From: an uncultured Devosia sp.
Lineage (GTDB): Bacteria; Pseudomonadota; Alphaproteobacteria; Rhizobiales; Devosiaceae
Length of the DNA stretch: 25,724 nucleotides
Assembly (NCBI RefSeq): GCF_946479885.1
Contig: NZ_CAMLHM010000051.1
Coordinates: 1 to 25,724, forward strand
Direction: 5' to 3'
In this document: in pieces, positions 1-8,885 of the stretch
Layout: the number at the start of each line of letters is the position of its first letter
How positions within the stretch are numbered: position 1 is the first letter of the stretch
Position numbers and translations under genes: made by a program
The notes under the pieces: generated by a model
Told to the model about the DNA's origin: nothing
Databases searched by the model: none
Seen by the model: the letters and a program-made list of their open reading frames with translations, nothing else

Positions 1-656
<656 letters not shown>

Positions 657-1553
657 GTGGTCGTGTCCCTCAAGCAGATGCAATATGCCCTGGCGGTGGC
701 GCGCAGCGGCCATTTCGGCCGGGCGGCCGAGGCCTGCGCAATTTCGCAACCAGCACTGTCCCAGCAGATCCTGGCGCTGGAAGAGCTATGCGCCACGCCG
801 CTGTTCGACCGGCTGCGCAGCGGCATCCGGCTCACGCCCTTCGGCCGCGAGTTCATCGGTCTGGCCCAGGAGGTCATCAAGCGCGCCGAAGCGCTCGATT
901 CCCTCGTGCTCGGTCATGCCGGACGGCCCGACCGGCCGATCCGCTTCGGCCTGATTCCCACCGTGGCGCCCTATCTGCTGCCCGAGATTTTCCCCGCTTT
1001 GACCAAGGGCCTCCCCGGCCTCGATTTCACCGTCAGCGAAAACCGCACCGAGGCGCTGATCTCGGGGCTGGTCGATGGCAGCCTCGATGTCGCGCTGATC
1101 GGCACCGCCGCACCCGATAGCGGCCCCAGCCTGGTCAGCCGGCCGCTGTTCGACGATCCGTTCGTGCTGGCCACGTCGCGCGGCGAGGGCACCACCGAGC
1201 CCGTTTCGCTGGCCAATCTGGCGCCCGAGCGCATCCTGCTGCTCGATGAAGGCCACTGCTTCCGCGACCAGACGATTGCCGCCTGCCGTCTCGGCAGCGA
1301 CCCTGCCCGCACTTTTGCCGCCACCTCGCTGTCGACCATTGTCGAATTCGTCGCCAATGGTCAGGGCGTGACCCTGCTGCCGCGCATCGCCCTGCGCAAG
1401 GAAGCCACCGACCCGCGCATCGCCATCCACGACTTGGTCTCGCCTGGCGCCGGCCGGCTGCTGTCGCTGGTCTGGCGCGAAGCGACCCCGTTTGGCAGCA
1501 CCTTCGACAAGATGGCCGACGTCATCCGCGCCGGGCACAGCGCCCCCTCCTGA
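657..1553 (+). CDS. oxyR: Peroxide-sensing LysR-type regulator OxyR
   Basis: Transcription factor that turns on peroxide-defence genes when oxidised. The 298-residue protein has an N-terminal winged helix-turn-helix (about residues 5-62, AACAISQPALSQQILALEE) and a LysR substrate/sensor domain (about 90-290). The redox pair is visible: Cys201 in GHCFRDQ and Cys210, separated by eight residues exactly as Cys199/Cys208 of E. coli OxyR. That makes OxyR rather than a generic LysR protein the right call. The GTG at 657 is preceded by AGGGAGA with a 7-nt spacer; a second in-frame GTG at 663 is a less likely start. It diverges from katG, its classical target. Confidence 0.95.
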   Translation: MVVSLKQMQYALAVARSGHFGRAAEACAISQPALSQQILALEELCATPLFDRLRSGIRLTPFGREFIGLAQEVIKRAEALDSLVLGHAGRPDRPIRFGLIPTVAPYLLPEIFPALTKGLPGLDFTVSENRTEALISGLVDGSLDVALIGTAAPDSGPSLVSRPLFDDPFVLATSRGEGTTEPVSLANLAPERILLLDEGHCFRDQTIAACRLGSDPARTFAATSLSTIVEFVANGQGVTLLPRIALRKEATDPRIAIHDLVSPGAGRLLSLVWREATPFGSTFDKMADVIRAGHSAPS

Positions 1554-1661
1554 CGCCGATCCGGTTACCCCGCGGTGCCTATTGTCGTCGCAGGTGCCTC
1601 CTTGCTGGGGACGTGTCGTCCTGCCTATCTCAGCCCCCGAGGGCCCAGACAAAGGATATCG

Positions 1662-2171
1662 ATGATGAGGACAAAGCTTGCAGCAGCCATGCTGGCACTG
1701 GCCGTAGCCGCGGCTGCACCCATGGTGTCAGCAACCCACGCGCAGGAAGCCGTGGTCGCCGCGCCCGACAAGGAAGCGCTGTTCACCAGCAGCGACCCGC
1801 AACTCAACGCCAACAAGCAGGTGGTCTACCACATCGTCCGCGACCTGCTCGAAGCCAACCACTGGGATCTCGCCGATCAGTTCCTGACCGAGCGCTACCT
1901 GCAGCACAATCCCAACGTCCCCTCGGGTCGCGACACGGTGGTGGGATTCTTCACCGGCGTCCTCAAGGTGGCGCCGTCGGCCATCCCCGAAAAGATCGCC
2001 ACACCGGTGGTGTTCGTGTCGGCCGAAGGCGACCTGGTGACGGTTGCGACCGTCCGCACCGAGCCCGACCCCAAGGACCCCGCCAAGACCTACACGACCA
2101 CCTGGTATGACACCTGGCGCATCGTGGACGGCAAGGCCGACGAACACTGGGACAGCGCCGTCAAGCAGTAG
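1662..2171 (+). CDS. Secreted SnoaL/NTF2-like protein
   Basis: Predicted exported protein of 169 residues with an N-terminal signal peptide (positively charged start, Ala/Leu-rich core, cleavage likely after ATHAQ near residue 27). The mature part resembles the SnoaL-like branch of the NTF2 fold: ANHWDLADQFLTERYLQHNP, followed by a beta-rich half ending in TTWYDTWRIVDGKADEHWD. NTF2-fold proteins form a conical pocket, but no substrate can be named. ATG codons at 1662 and 1665 are both possible; AAAGGA at 1651-1656 fits either. The gene stands alone between oxyR and the TPR genes and is closed by a clear terminator, so it is probably its own transcription unit. Confidence 0.8.
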   Translation: MMRTKLAAAMLALAVAAAAPMVSATHAQEAVVAAPDKEALFTSSDPQLNANKQVVYHIVRDLLEANHWDLADQFLTERYLQHNPNVPSGRDTVVGFFTGVLKVAPSAIPEKIATPVVFVSAEGDLVTVATVRTEPDPKDPAKTYTTTWYDTWRIVDGKADEHWDSAVKQ

Positions 2172-2181
2172 CAAATCGTCC

Positions 2182-2218
2182 GGGCACGACCTGTTCAAGA
2201 CCAGGGTCGTGCCCCTTT
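2182..2218 (+). terminator. Rho-independent terminator after the SnoaL-like gene
   Basis: A perfect 10-bp stem, GGGCACGACC (2182-2191) with GGTCGTGCCC (2205-2214), encloses a 13-nt loop and is followed by CTTT. It starts ten bases after the stop codon at 2171. The short T run is typical of GC-rich genomes. Confidence 0.75.
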
Positions 2219-2271
2219 GATTCCGGCGTCTTCCCCATTAATACTCTGGCAGTTGCCGGAGTTACCTGTTG

Positions 2272-3924
2272 ATGGCGCGTGCGCCCGCCAAACCTGCTGC
2301 CAAAGGCGCCGTGCCGCGCAAGCGGACGCCGCGACAGCCAGTGGCCGCGCCGGCAATCGCCGAGGTCGCCCCACGCAAGCCAGGACTGCGCGTCTCCCTG
2401 CCCTCGCTGGAGAGCGGTTCGACCCGGCTGCGCAAGGTCATTCTCAACATCGCCTTCGTGCTGGCCATCCTGATCTTCATTCCGATCCTGGCCAGCCAGT
2501 TCCTGCGCAGCCCGGTGCTGATCGAACCCATCGCCGTGCCCGAGGCGCTGGTCGAGCGCGGCCTGACGCCAGAGGTGGTCGCCAGCCGCCTGTGGGATGG
2601 CCTGCGCGATGCCAACGCCCTGGCCCGCACCTCCAAGGCCAGTGTCGCCGCCATCCCCAACAGCCAGCGCGTGCAGTTCTCCGTGCCCGATGTCGGCCTT
2701 TCGATGGATTCCATCGTTCGCCAGACCCGGCAGTTCTTCAACATCTATGAGACGCGCATCGCTGGTGAGTTCGTCTGTGCCGACGCTGCCTGTGCCCCCG
2801 AGGGCATGGTGCTGCGCCTGCGCGTCTTGCGCGGCACCAGCGAGGTCATCGACCTGCCGGCCGTCGGCGAGCAGGATCTCCGTCGATATTTCACGTCGGC
2901 GGCCGTCCAGATCCTCTCGATCCTCGATCCCTTCGTGGCGGTCTCGGCCATATCAGAGACCGAGCCCGTGCGCGCCACGGCCCTCGCCCGCCGGCTGATC
3001 CGTCAGCACCACCCCGATGCCAAATGGGCGCATAACCTGATCGGCAACTTGCGCTCCGCGGCCGAGGACTATCGTCCCGCCCTTGCCGAATACCGCGCCG
3101 CGCTGGCGCTCGATCCCCAATTCACCATCGCCCAGGCCAATGCGGCCCGCGCGCTGCGCCAATTGGGGGACCCCGTCGCTTCCCGCGCCGAGTATGACGC
3201 AATCCTGGCGCGCGACCCACAGTCGCCCGAGGTGCAGGAAGGCTATGCGGAGCTCGCCATCGGGGCCGGCGACATCGATGCGGCGGTGCGATACCTGGAG
3301 GCGGCGGCCGCGCTGGACCCCACCAGTCCCCACTATTTCGCCCGCATTGGCGAGGTCGAGATGGCGCGCGGCAACATCGATGCGGCCAAGGGTTGGTTCA
3401 CCCGCTCGCTGGCCATCGACCCGGCCTACCCGCTGGCGATCTCGCCGATGTTCACGCTGCTGGCCGCCGGAATGGACCTGGCCGGCGGCGAAGCCTTGCT
3501 GCGCCGCGCCGCCGATTTCGAGCCCGACAGCGCCGAGGTTCAGGCCCTGCACGGCGCGGCCCTGACCTTCCTCGATCGCCCGGCCGAGGCGCTCGCGGCC
3601 TTCGATCGGGCCCTGGCCATCGACCCCGACAATACCGACCTGCTCTATCAATCGGCCAATATGCTGCAAAACCTCGAGCGCCAGGCCGATGCGGTGGTCC
3701 GGCTCAATCGCGCCATCGCGCTCGATCCCTACAATGCCGCGCCGATCTTCTCGCGGGGCACGTCGCTGGCCATTACCGGCCACAATGCCGAGGCGCGGGC
3801 CGACTTCGAGCGTGTGCTCGAACTCGACACCTCCGGCACGCAGTATGCGTCGATGGCCACAAATTTCATCGATATTCTCGATGGTCTCGACGCCGCCAAG
3901 GCGGCAGAGTCGGCAGCACCATGA
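2272..3924 (+). CDS. Membrane-anchored TPR protein, first of a tandem paralogous pair
   Basis: Protein of 550 residues. A basic N-terminal tail (1-54) precedes one hydrophobic segment (about 55-77, VILNIAFVLAILIFIPILAS), so the rest should face the periplasm. Residues about 82-220 form a domain I do not recognise, including PIAVPEALVERG, SRLWDGL and a CX4C pair (Cys169, Cys174) that could form a disulfide. From about 230 to 535 there are roughly eight tetratricopeptide repeats (for example ALAEYRAALALDPQF and ALAAFDRALAIDPDN), which usually mediate protein contacts. The ATG at 2272 has GGAG at 2258-2261. Its stop overlaps the next start (ATGA, 3921-3924), and the next gene encodes the same architecture. 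The partner is unknown. Confidence 0.85.
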   Translation: MARAPAKPAAKGAVPRKRTPRQPVAAPAIAEVAPRKPGLRVSLPSLESGSTRLRKVILNIAFVLAILIFIPILASQFLRSPVLIEPIAVPEALVERGLTPEVVASRLWDGLRDANALARTSKASVAAIPNSQRVQFSVPDVGLSMDSIVRQTRQFFNIYETRIAGEFVCADAACAPEGMVLRLRVLRGTSEVIDLPAVGEQDLRRYFTSAAVQILSILDPFVAVSAISETEPVRATALARRLIRQHHPDAKWAHNLIGNLRSAAEDYRPALAEYRAALALDPQFTIAQANAARALRQLGDPVASRAEYDAILARDPQSPEVQEGYAELAIGAGDIDAAVRYLEAAAALDPTSPHYFARIGEVEMARGNIDAAKGWFTRSLAIDPAYPLAISPMFTLLAAGMDLAGGEALLRRAADFEPDSAEVQALHGAALTFLDRPAEALAAFDRALAIDPDNTDLLYQSANMLQNLERQADAVVRLNRAIALDPYNAAPIFSRGTSLAITGHNAEARADFERVLELDTSGTQYASMATNFIDILDGLDAAKAAESAAP

Positions 3925-5438
3925 CAGAACCGGCACCCCGCTTGTTCAGCCTGGCCGGAATCGAGGGGCTTTCCTCGACCATCCGCACCATGTTCATCAA
4001 TATCGGCTTCTTCGTCGCCATGCTGCTGCTCATCCCCGCCGTGGCGAGCCAGTTCTCCACCAGCGCCGTCGTCATCGAGCCCATCGCCGTGCCCGAGGCC
4101 CTGGTTGAACGCGGCATTACACCCGAAGTCGCCGCCAACCGGCTGTGGGACGGCCTGCAGGACTTCGCCCGCACCGCCAGCGTCGCCCGCAGCACCATCG
4201 TTGCCATTCCCGATAGCCAGCGCGTCGAATTCTCGCTGCCCGATACGGGCATTTCCATCGATTCGGTATCCAAGCAGGTCCGGCAGTTCTTCGGCCTCTA
4301 CGAAACCCATATTGCCGGCGAGATCATCTGCGATACGACCGATTGTGCGCCAGCGGGCCAGCGCCTGCGCCTGCGCATCATCCGCGCCACCACAGAGATC
4401 GTCGACCTGCCACCGATCGGCGATCGCTCGGAGCCTGACTACTTCCGCGACGCGGCGGCCGGCGTGTTCGACGTGCTCGACCCCTTCGTGGCCATCGCTG
4501 CCCGCGCCATCACCGATCCCGAGGGCGCCGCCACCCGCGCCCGCCGCCTGGCCCTGGGCAACCATCCTGACGCGAAATGGGCGCATAACCTGCTCGGCGA
4601 TATTGCCCGCACTGCCGGCGACACCGACGCCGCCATCGCCGACTATCGCGCCGCGCTGGCCCTCGACGGCAATTTCAACCTTGCCCGTATCAATCTCGCC
4701 CGCGCACTGGCCGAAAGCGGCGACTTCGCCGCCGCCGACGCCACGCTGGCCGAAGCGACAACTCTCGAACCACAGGCCGCTACCCTTCCCACCGCCCGCG
4801 CCGAAATCGCCCTGGCCCGGGATGACCGCCCCGGGGCAATCGCGGCTTTCCTTGCCGCCGCCGAACTCGCGCCCGTCGACCCCACGCCACTGGTGCGTGC
4901 CGGTGAACTCGAACTGCAGCAGAACCAGACCGAAGCCGGCATGGCCCATCTCGAGGAAGCGCTGGACCTCGACCCCGGTCATCCCGACGCGCTGCGGCTA
5001 CTGGGCGAGGCCTACCGCGCCGATGGCGACCTGGCTGCGGCCGAACGGCTGTTCAAGGATTGGGCCGACTATGCGCCCGGCAGCACCGACGCACATCTGG
5101 CCCTGGCCGAACTGCTGCTCGAGCGCAACGACGCCAAGGGCGCCGCGGCGCATTACGATCGCCTCGTCGCGCTCGACCCCGCCAGTTTCGACTATGCCAC
5201 GGCGCGAACGCAGGTCCTGCTCGACCTGGGGCGCTACGCGCAGGCCGTGGACGGGCTCACCCCCTTTGCCGATGCCGAACCGCCCGAGCCAGCCGCAGTG
5301 CTGCTGCTGGCGCGCGTCCAGCACCAGGCTGGCAGGACGGAAAGGGCAATCGAACGCTACCGGCAGTACCTGACCCTGCTCCCCGACGCCCCCGAAAAGG
5401 CGGAAGTCGAGGCGGCCCTGCTCGAGCTGGGCGGCTAG
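3921..5438 (+). CDS. Membrane-anchored TPR protein, second of a tandem paralogous pair
   Basis: Protein of 505 residues with the layout of its upstream neighbour: a short cytoplasmic start, one hydrophobic segment (about 24-44), the same unrecognised domain, then TPR repeats from about 200 to the end. The shared domain is highly similar: VVIEPIAVPEALVERGITPE, NRLWDGL, DSQRVEFSLPD, QVRQFFGLYE and a CX4C pair (Cys137, Cys142), and both contain HPDAKWAHNL just before the repeats. The TPR arrays differ more than the N-terminal domain. The start overlaps the previous stop by four bases, implying translational coupling and probably a joint complex. The stop overlaps that of the convergent rarD-type gene (CTAG at 5435-5438). 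Function unknown. Confidence 0.87.
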   Translation: MTEPAPRLFSLAGIEGLSSTIRTMFINIGFFVAMLLLIPAVASQFSTSAVVIEPIAVPEALVERGITPEVAANRLWDGLQDFARTASVARSTIVAIPDSQRVEFSLPDTGISIDSVSKQVRQFFGLYETHIAGEIICDTTDCAPAGQRLRLRIIRATTEIVDLPPIGDRSEPDYFRDAAAGVFDVLDPFVAIAARAITDPEGAATRARRLALGNHPDAKWAHNLLGDIARTAGDTDAAIADYRAALALDGNFNLARINLARALAESGDFAAADATLAEATTLEPQAATLPTARAEIALARDDRPGAIAAFLAAAELAPVDPTPLVRAGELELQQNQTEAGMAHLEEALDLDPGHPDALRLLGEAYRADGDLAAAERLFKDWADYAPGSTDAHLALAELLLERNDAKGAAAHYDRLVALDPASFDYATARTQVLLDLGRYAQAVDGLTPFADAEPPEPAAVLLLARVQHQAGRTERAIERYRQYLTLLPDAPEKAEVEAALLELGG

Positions 5439-6388
5439 GCCGTCGCCGTCCGCCCCCGCCGGCGGAAGCTGTCATAGCTGAACACCATCAGCGACACCCA
5501 GATCAGCGCGAAGCTGAGCAGCCGCAAGCTGTTCAGGTGCTCGCCAAACAGCGTGATCGCCAGCACGAACTGAATTGACGGCGCGATATATTGAAACATG
5601 CCGATCGTGGTCAGCCGCAGCCGGCGCACCGCAAAGGCGAACAGCAGCAGCGGGATTGTCGTCGCCGGGCCGGTCAGCACCAAGAGGGTGAAATGGTACG
5701 GATCGGCATGGATGCCCGGCCCCCAGGTCATGATGTTGAACACCACGTAGCCCAGCGCAAACGGGACCAGCATGGCCGTCTCGGCAAACAGCCCGCTGGC
5801 CGGTCCCAGCTGCGCCGTCTTGCGGAAATAGCCATAGAAGCCGAAGGACAGCGCCAGCCCCAGCGCGATGAACGGAACGCTGCCCAGCCCGATCGCCTGG
5901 ATGCCGATGGCAATGGCCGCGATGACGATGGAGATGGTCTGCAACAGGTTCTGCCGCTCGCCCAGCAGCACCATCCCCATCAGGATGTTGACCAGCGGAT
6001 TGATGAAGTAGCCAAAGCTAGCTTCAAGCACCTGCCCTGTCTCCACCGCCCACACATAGAGCAGCCAGTTGCCGGCCAGCAGCACGGCCGAAAGCAGCGT
6101 CATTAGCAGGCGCCGCCGATCGGAAAACAGCGCCTGTACCTCCCGGTAACCGCCGCTGAAAGCCAGGATTGCCGCCAGCAGCAACAGCGACCAGACGATG
6201 CGCTCGGAAACGATCATCACCGAGCCGGCGCCCTCGACCTCGCGGAACAGCAGCGGCAGGAAACCCCAGAGCGTATAGGCGGCCAGCGCCGCCAATACGC
6301 CATTTCGTCCGTCGGTCGATGCGGGATGGGACGGAGCGACGACCTCGGCCGGCGCTATGGCCTCGGGAGCGGATTCGGGAAGGGACAT
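5435..6388 (-). CDS. rarD: RarD-type EamA/DMT-family inner-membrane transporter
   Basis: Integral membrane protein of 317 residues in the drug/metabolite transporter superfamily. After a soluble N-terminal extension of about 30 residues (SAPEAIAPAEVVAPSHPAS) it has about ten hydrophobic helices. RarD signatures include AAYTLWGFLPLLFREVEG near the start, SERIVWSLLLL, the central GNWLLYVWAVETGQVLEASFGYFINPL segment, and FQYIAPSIQFVLAITLFGE near the end. Despite the historical link of RarD to chloramphenicol sensitivity, the substrate is not established. The ATG at 6388 is preceded by GGAG with a 9-nt spacer. It is convergent with the TPR operon with overlapping stop codons and no visible terminator between them. 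Confidence 0.9.
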   Translation of the reverse strand: MSLPESAPEAIAPAEVVAPSHPASTDGRNGVLAALAAYTLWGFLPLLFREVEGAGSVMIVSERIVWSLLLLAAILAFSGGYREVQALFSDRRRLLMTLLSAVLLAGNWLLYVWAVETGQVLEASFGYFINPLVNILMGMVLLGERQNLLQTISIVIAAIAIGIQAIGLGSVPFIALGLALSFGFYGYFRKTAQLGPASGLFAETAMLVPFALGYVVFNIMTWGPGIHADPYHFTLLVLTGPATTIPLLLFAFAVRRLRLTTIGMFQYIAPSIQFVLAITLFGEHLNSLRLLSFALIWVSLMVFSYDSFRRRGRTATA

Positions 6389-6582
6389 TAAGAAAAACTC
6401 CGCATCCTCAGCGGGATGCCTTTAGGCCTTGATAGCAGCGCCGCTCACCGCCCGCCAATCAGAGTTTGTGATCTGGGCGTCTTGCAAAGCTGATGGGCAA
6501 GGCCAACCTTTTCGAGGGTACGGCGTTGGTTCAATGGCGCCAGTTCGGCGCATTCCAACGACCAAACCAGCAGGAGCTCATC

Positions 6583-7029
6583 ATGAAAAAGACCGTCACC
6601 TGGGTTTTGATCGCCGACGGCGCACAGGCGCGCGTCCTCGAAAACACCGGTCCGGGCAAAGGGCTCAAGCAGGTGGAGGGTCTCGATTGGGCCATCGATC
6701 CGCTGCAGGCGCAGGACATTGTCAGCGATCGGCCCGGCAGCAAGAGCGGCGGTGGCGCCCGGGGCGGCGGCATGGAGCCGCGGACCGACCCCGTCGAATA
6801 TCGCGAGACCGAATTCGTGAAATCGGTCGCCGCCACGCTGGACCGTCACCAGCAGAAGGGCGCCTTCGATCGCCTGGTCATCGCCGCCGCACCCATCGCC
6901 CTGGGCGATCTGCGCAAGGCCATTTCCCCCGCCGTAAAGAAAACGGTGGTGGCAGAATTGAACAAGGACCTGACCAACCTGCCGACCGCCCAGCTCGATC
7001 AGCATTTTGCGAGCATCATCGCTGCGTAG
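6583..7029 (+). CDS. Host attachment family protein
   Basis: Small soluble protein of 148 residues matching the family annotated as 'host attachment protein' in plant- and animal-associated alphaproteobacteria. The N-terminus TWVLIADGAQARVLENTGPGK is the family signature; a glycine-rich linker (SGGGARGGGMEPRTDP, about 48-63) and a second half with FDRLVIAAAPIALGDLRK and ELNKDLTNLP follow. The fold is related to the eRF1/bacterial archaeo-eukaryotic release factor domain; its biochemical role is not established and the name comes from mutant work in rhizobia. No signal peptide is seen. The ATG at 6583 has AGGAG at 6572-6576. It stands alone and is closed by a strong terminator. Confidence 0.85.
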   Translation: MKKTVTWVLIADGAQARVLENTGPGKGLKQVEGLDWAIDPLQAQDIVSDRPGSKSGGGARGGGMEPRTDPVEYRETEFVKSVAATLDRHQQKGAFDRLVIAAAPIALGDLRKAISPAVKKTVVAELNKDLTNLPTAQLDQHFASIIAA

Positions 7030-7078
7030 TCGCGATGCGACGAACCAAAGGTCTTTAATTCCAACGCACTAACGACAA

Positions 7079-7114
7079 AGGCCGATTCAACTTCAGAGCA
7101 AGTTGAATCGGCCT
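7079..7114 (+). terminator. Strong hairpin terminator after the host attachment gene
   Basis: A perfect 15-bp stem (7079-7093 with 7100-7114, core GGCCGATTCAACTT) closes a 6-nt loop CAGAGC, then TCTC. It lies 50 bases after the stop codon. The lack of a long T run leaves open that it is (also) a protein-binding palindrome; both arms carry GANTC. Confidence 0.6.
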
Positions 7115-7165
7115 CTCAATGCCTTGAATCGATCTGTTAATGCGTTGAATCGGACTGGAAGCCCC
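7103..7165. repeat. 21-bp tandem repeat carrying phased GANTC sites
   Basis: Three units start with TTGAATCG at 7103, 7124 and 7145, exactly 21 bp apart. Units one and two also share CTnTnAATGC; the third keeps only its first part. Each unit contains GAATC, the GANTC target of the alphaproteobacterial methyltransferase CcrM. An inverted copy (GATTC, 7084-7088) sits in the terminator stem and a further GATTC lies at 7202-7206. Confidence 0.8.
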
Positions 7166-7259
7166 TGCCCGCCCGCGCGTAGCCCGGCGGCCTAGTCCTC
7201 TGATTCCGCGTCGCTTTCCGCGTCATCGCCACGTGCAATGGGCCGCCGCAAGACCGGCG

Positions 7260-7607
7260 CTAGTAGTTGGGTATGAATTTGACTTCCCAGTCGTTGTCCG
7301 GGAACACGGTCAGCACAAACAGCCCCCGGTCGGTGCCCCGGCTCGTTCTCACCGTGACGCTGCAGCTCAGCTTGTTGGCACCCTTATTGCGCAACTTCGA
7401 CGACAGCACAGTCGCCCGTTCACTGCTCATGGCGCCGCCATTGGACGTGCGCAGGGAGCCCCAGATCTCTTCCATATCCGCGATGGTCTGCGCGTCCTCG
7501 CAATTGACCTGGCTCAGGTCGACATAGCGCTGGATGTTGATTTCGGCCTGCACCGGGGTCACCAGAAGCATCGCGATGGCAGCCAGGCCGCCGGCAAGTC
7601 TCAGCAT
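7260..7607 (-). CDS. Small secreted protein, family not recognised
   Basis: Predicted exported protein of 115 residues: signal peptide MLRLAGGLAAIAMLLVTPVQA with likely cleavage after Ala21, then a mature region of about 94 residues with two cysteines (Cys36, Cys82) that could pair in the periplasm. The C-terminal half looks beta-rich (CSVTVRTSRGTDRGLFVLTV, ending DWEVKFIPNY). I cannot assign a family. The ATG at 7607 is chosen because a signal peptide starts there; the ribosome-binding site is weak (GAAAG). It is the last gene of a minus-strand cluster, 70 bp downstream of the alpha/beta hydrolase, whose other members also encode small secreted proteins. Confidence 0.75.
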   Translation of the reverse strand: MLRLAGGLAAIAMLLVTPVQAEINIQRYVDLSQVNCEDAQTIADMEEIWGSLRTSNGGAMSSERATVLSSKLRNKGANKLSCSVTVRTSRGTDRGLFVLTVFPDNDWEVKFIPNY

Positions 7608-7677
7608 GGTCGGTCTTTCGTTGGTTGGCTCGCTACAGGATCGCTGCGCCGCAGGATCGCCCGCCGCGCTGCAAGGC

Positions 7678-8538
7678 TCAGTCGTCGCTGCTAACGTCGT
7701 CGTCTTCATCGCCTTCATCGTCGCCGCCCTCGATGGCGTCGAGAAATTCCAGCAGCATCGAATTGACCAGTTCGGGCCGCTCGATGCTGGGAATATGCGC
7801 CACGCCTTCGAGCACGGCCGCGAAAGCATTGGGCATTTCTTCCGACAGGTGCTCATGCCGGTCGATGAGGGCGGTGAAATCCTCGTCGCCCACCAAGAGC
7901 AAAGTCGGGGCCCCGACCTCGCTGACACGCGGCCAGGCAGCGGGCCGCTGCTCCTCCAGCGTCAGCTCGGGCTTGCCCAGCGCGATGGCATTCATATCGA
8001 GGAACAGCTCACGCACCGCGCCGCCGACCCGACCGCTCTGCGTCCGCGGCCCATCGAGCCATTCATGCGCCTGCACCCGGTTGAGCATGTCGCGATCGCC
8101 GCGCTCCCAGGCATCCTCCTCGGCGGCTTCGAGCATCTGCTCGGCCTGCGTCGCCGTCCACGGCGCGCCCGTGATCGAGGTGCCGATCAGCGCCAGCCCG
8201 ATCACCCGCCCCGGATGGCGCAGCGCGAAATCCACCGCCAGCCCGCCACCCATCGAGCAGCCGACAAACACCGCCGCATGGATATCGAGCGCCGCCAGCA
8301 CGGCTTCGAGATCGTCGACATGGTTGAACTCTTCGTCCGGGCTTTCGGCCTCGCCATAGCCGCGCCGGTCATAGGCAATGGCGTGCCAGCCCTCTTCGGC
8401 CACCGCCGTCATCTGCTCGGCCCACATGCGCTTGTCGCAGACCCCGGCATGCAGGAACACCACCGGCAGCCCCTCGCCAAGCTGCCATCCGGTGAGCCGC
8501 GCCCGCCCGGCCTCAACGATGAATGCCTCACCTACCAC
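7678..8538 (-). CDS. Alpha/beta hydrolase
   Basis: Cytoplasmic hydrolase of 286 residues. The oxyanion-hole motif VVFLHAG (26-32) is followed by the nucleophile elbow GCSMGG (93-98) with Ser95, the acid in LLVGDEDF (Asp218, possibly Asp220) and the base His248 in GVAHIPSIERPE, a complete triad. YDRRGYGES-like YDRRGYGEAESP is also characteristic. The substrate cannot be predicted; esterase, C-C hydrolase and lactonase activities all occur in this family. An unusual acidic tail (GGDDEGDEDDDVSSDD) ends the protein. The GTG at 8538 overlaps the upstream small gene by 7 bp, so translation is probably coupled. Confidence 0.9.
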   Translation of the reverse strand: MVGEAFIVEAGRARLTGWQLGEGLPVVFLHAGVCDKRMWAEQMTAVAEEGWHAIAYDRRGYGEAESPDEEFNHVDDLEAVLAALDIHAAVFVGCSMGGGLAVDFALRHPGRVIGLALIGTSITGAPWTATQAEQMLEAAEEDAWERGDRDMLNRVQAHEWLDGPRTQSGRVGGAVRELFLDMNAIALGKPELTLEEQRPAAWPRVSEVGAPTLLLVGDEDFTALIDRHEHLSEEMPNAFAAVLEGVAHIPSIERPELVNSMLLEFLDAIEGGDDEGDEDDDVSSDD

Positions 8539-8861
8539 GCGCAGATTTCCGTATCGGTGGCGTCGCTCACCCAGCAGGCGCCGTCATCCTCTGACCGGTA
8601 ATAGGTCCCCGGCAACGCGACCGAGCGCCCACCCTCCTCGTATACCGCGCCGACCGAAGCCACGCCGGGACTGTCGATCCACACCTGGAAGGTCGGCTTG
8701 CCCGGTGCCGAGATCTCGAAGCTCCCGGCAGCGTCCAGCGACTGGAAATCGCAGCCATACTCGCCGTCATCGGAGGTATAGCAGGTGGCATCCTTGGCCA
8801 TGGCGACCCCGGAAAGGGTAACGGCCAGCGCCACAGCGCCGGCCAGAGCGGATATTTTCAT
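8532..8861 (-). CDS. Small secreted four-cysteine protein (paralog of the next gene upstream)
   Basis: Predicted exported protein of 109 residues with a signal peptide (MKISALAGAVALAVTLSGVAMA, cleavage near 22). The mature domain has Cys27 and Cys37 (CX9C, ending YGCD) and Cys96 and Cys107 in CWVSDATDTEIC. The same spacing and the CW...D..D.E.C ending occur in the gene upstream (8886-9227), so the two are tandem paralogs. Four cysteines and export suggest two disulfides. No known family is recognised. ATG 8861 has GGGAG with an 8-nt spacer. The stop overlaps the start of the alpha/beta hydrolase. Confidence 0.82.
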   Translation of the reverse strand: MKISALAGAVALAVTLSGVAMAKDATCYTSDDGEYGCDFQSLDAAGSFEISAPGKPTFQVWIDSPGVASVGAVYEEGGRSVALPGTYYRSEDDGACWVSDATDTEICAW

Positions 8862-8885
8862 AACGTCACTCCCGGGCCTGTCGCC

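Noticed and set aside
3393..3920. Upstream in-frame extension of the second TPR gene
   Set aside because: It would overlap the first TPR gene in another frame and has an Arg/Gly-rich shadow composition; the ATG at 3921 fits the membrane-anchor layout and the ATGA overlap.
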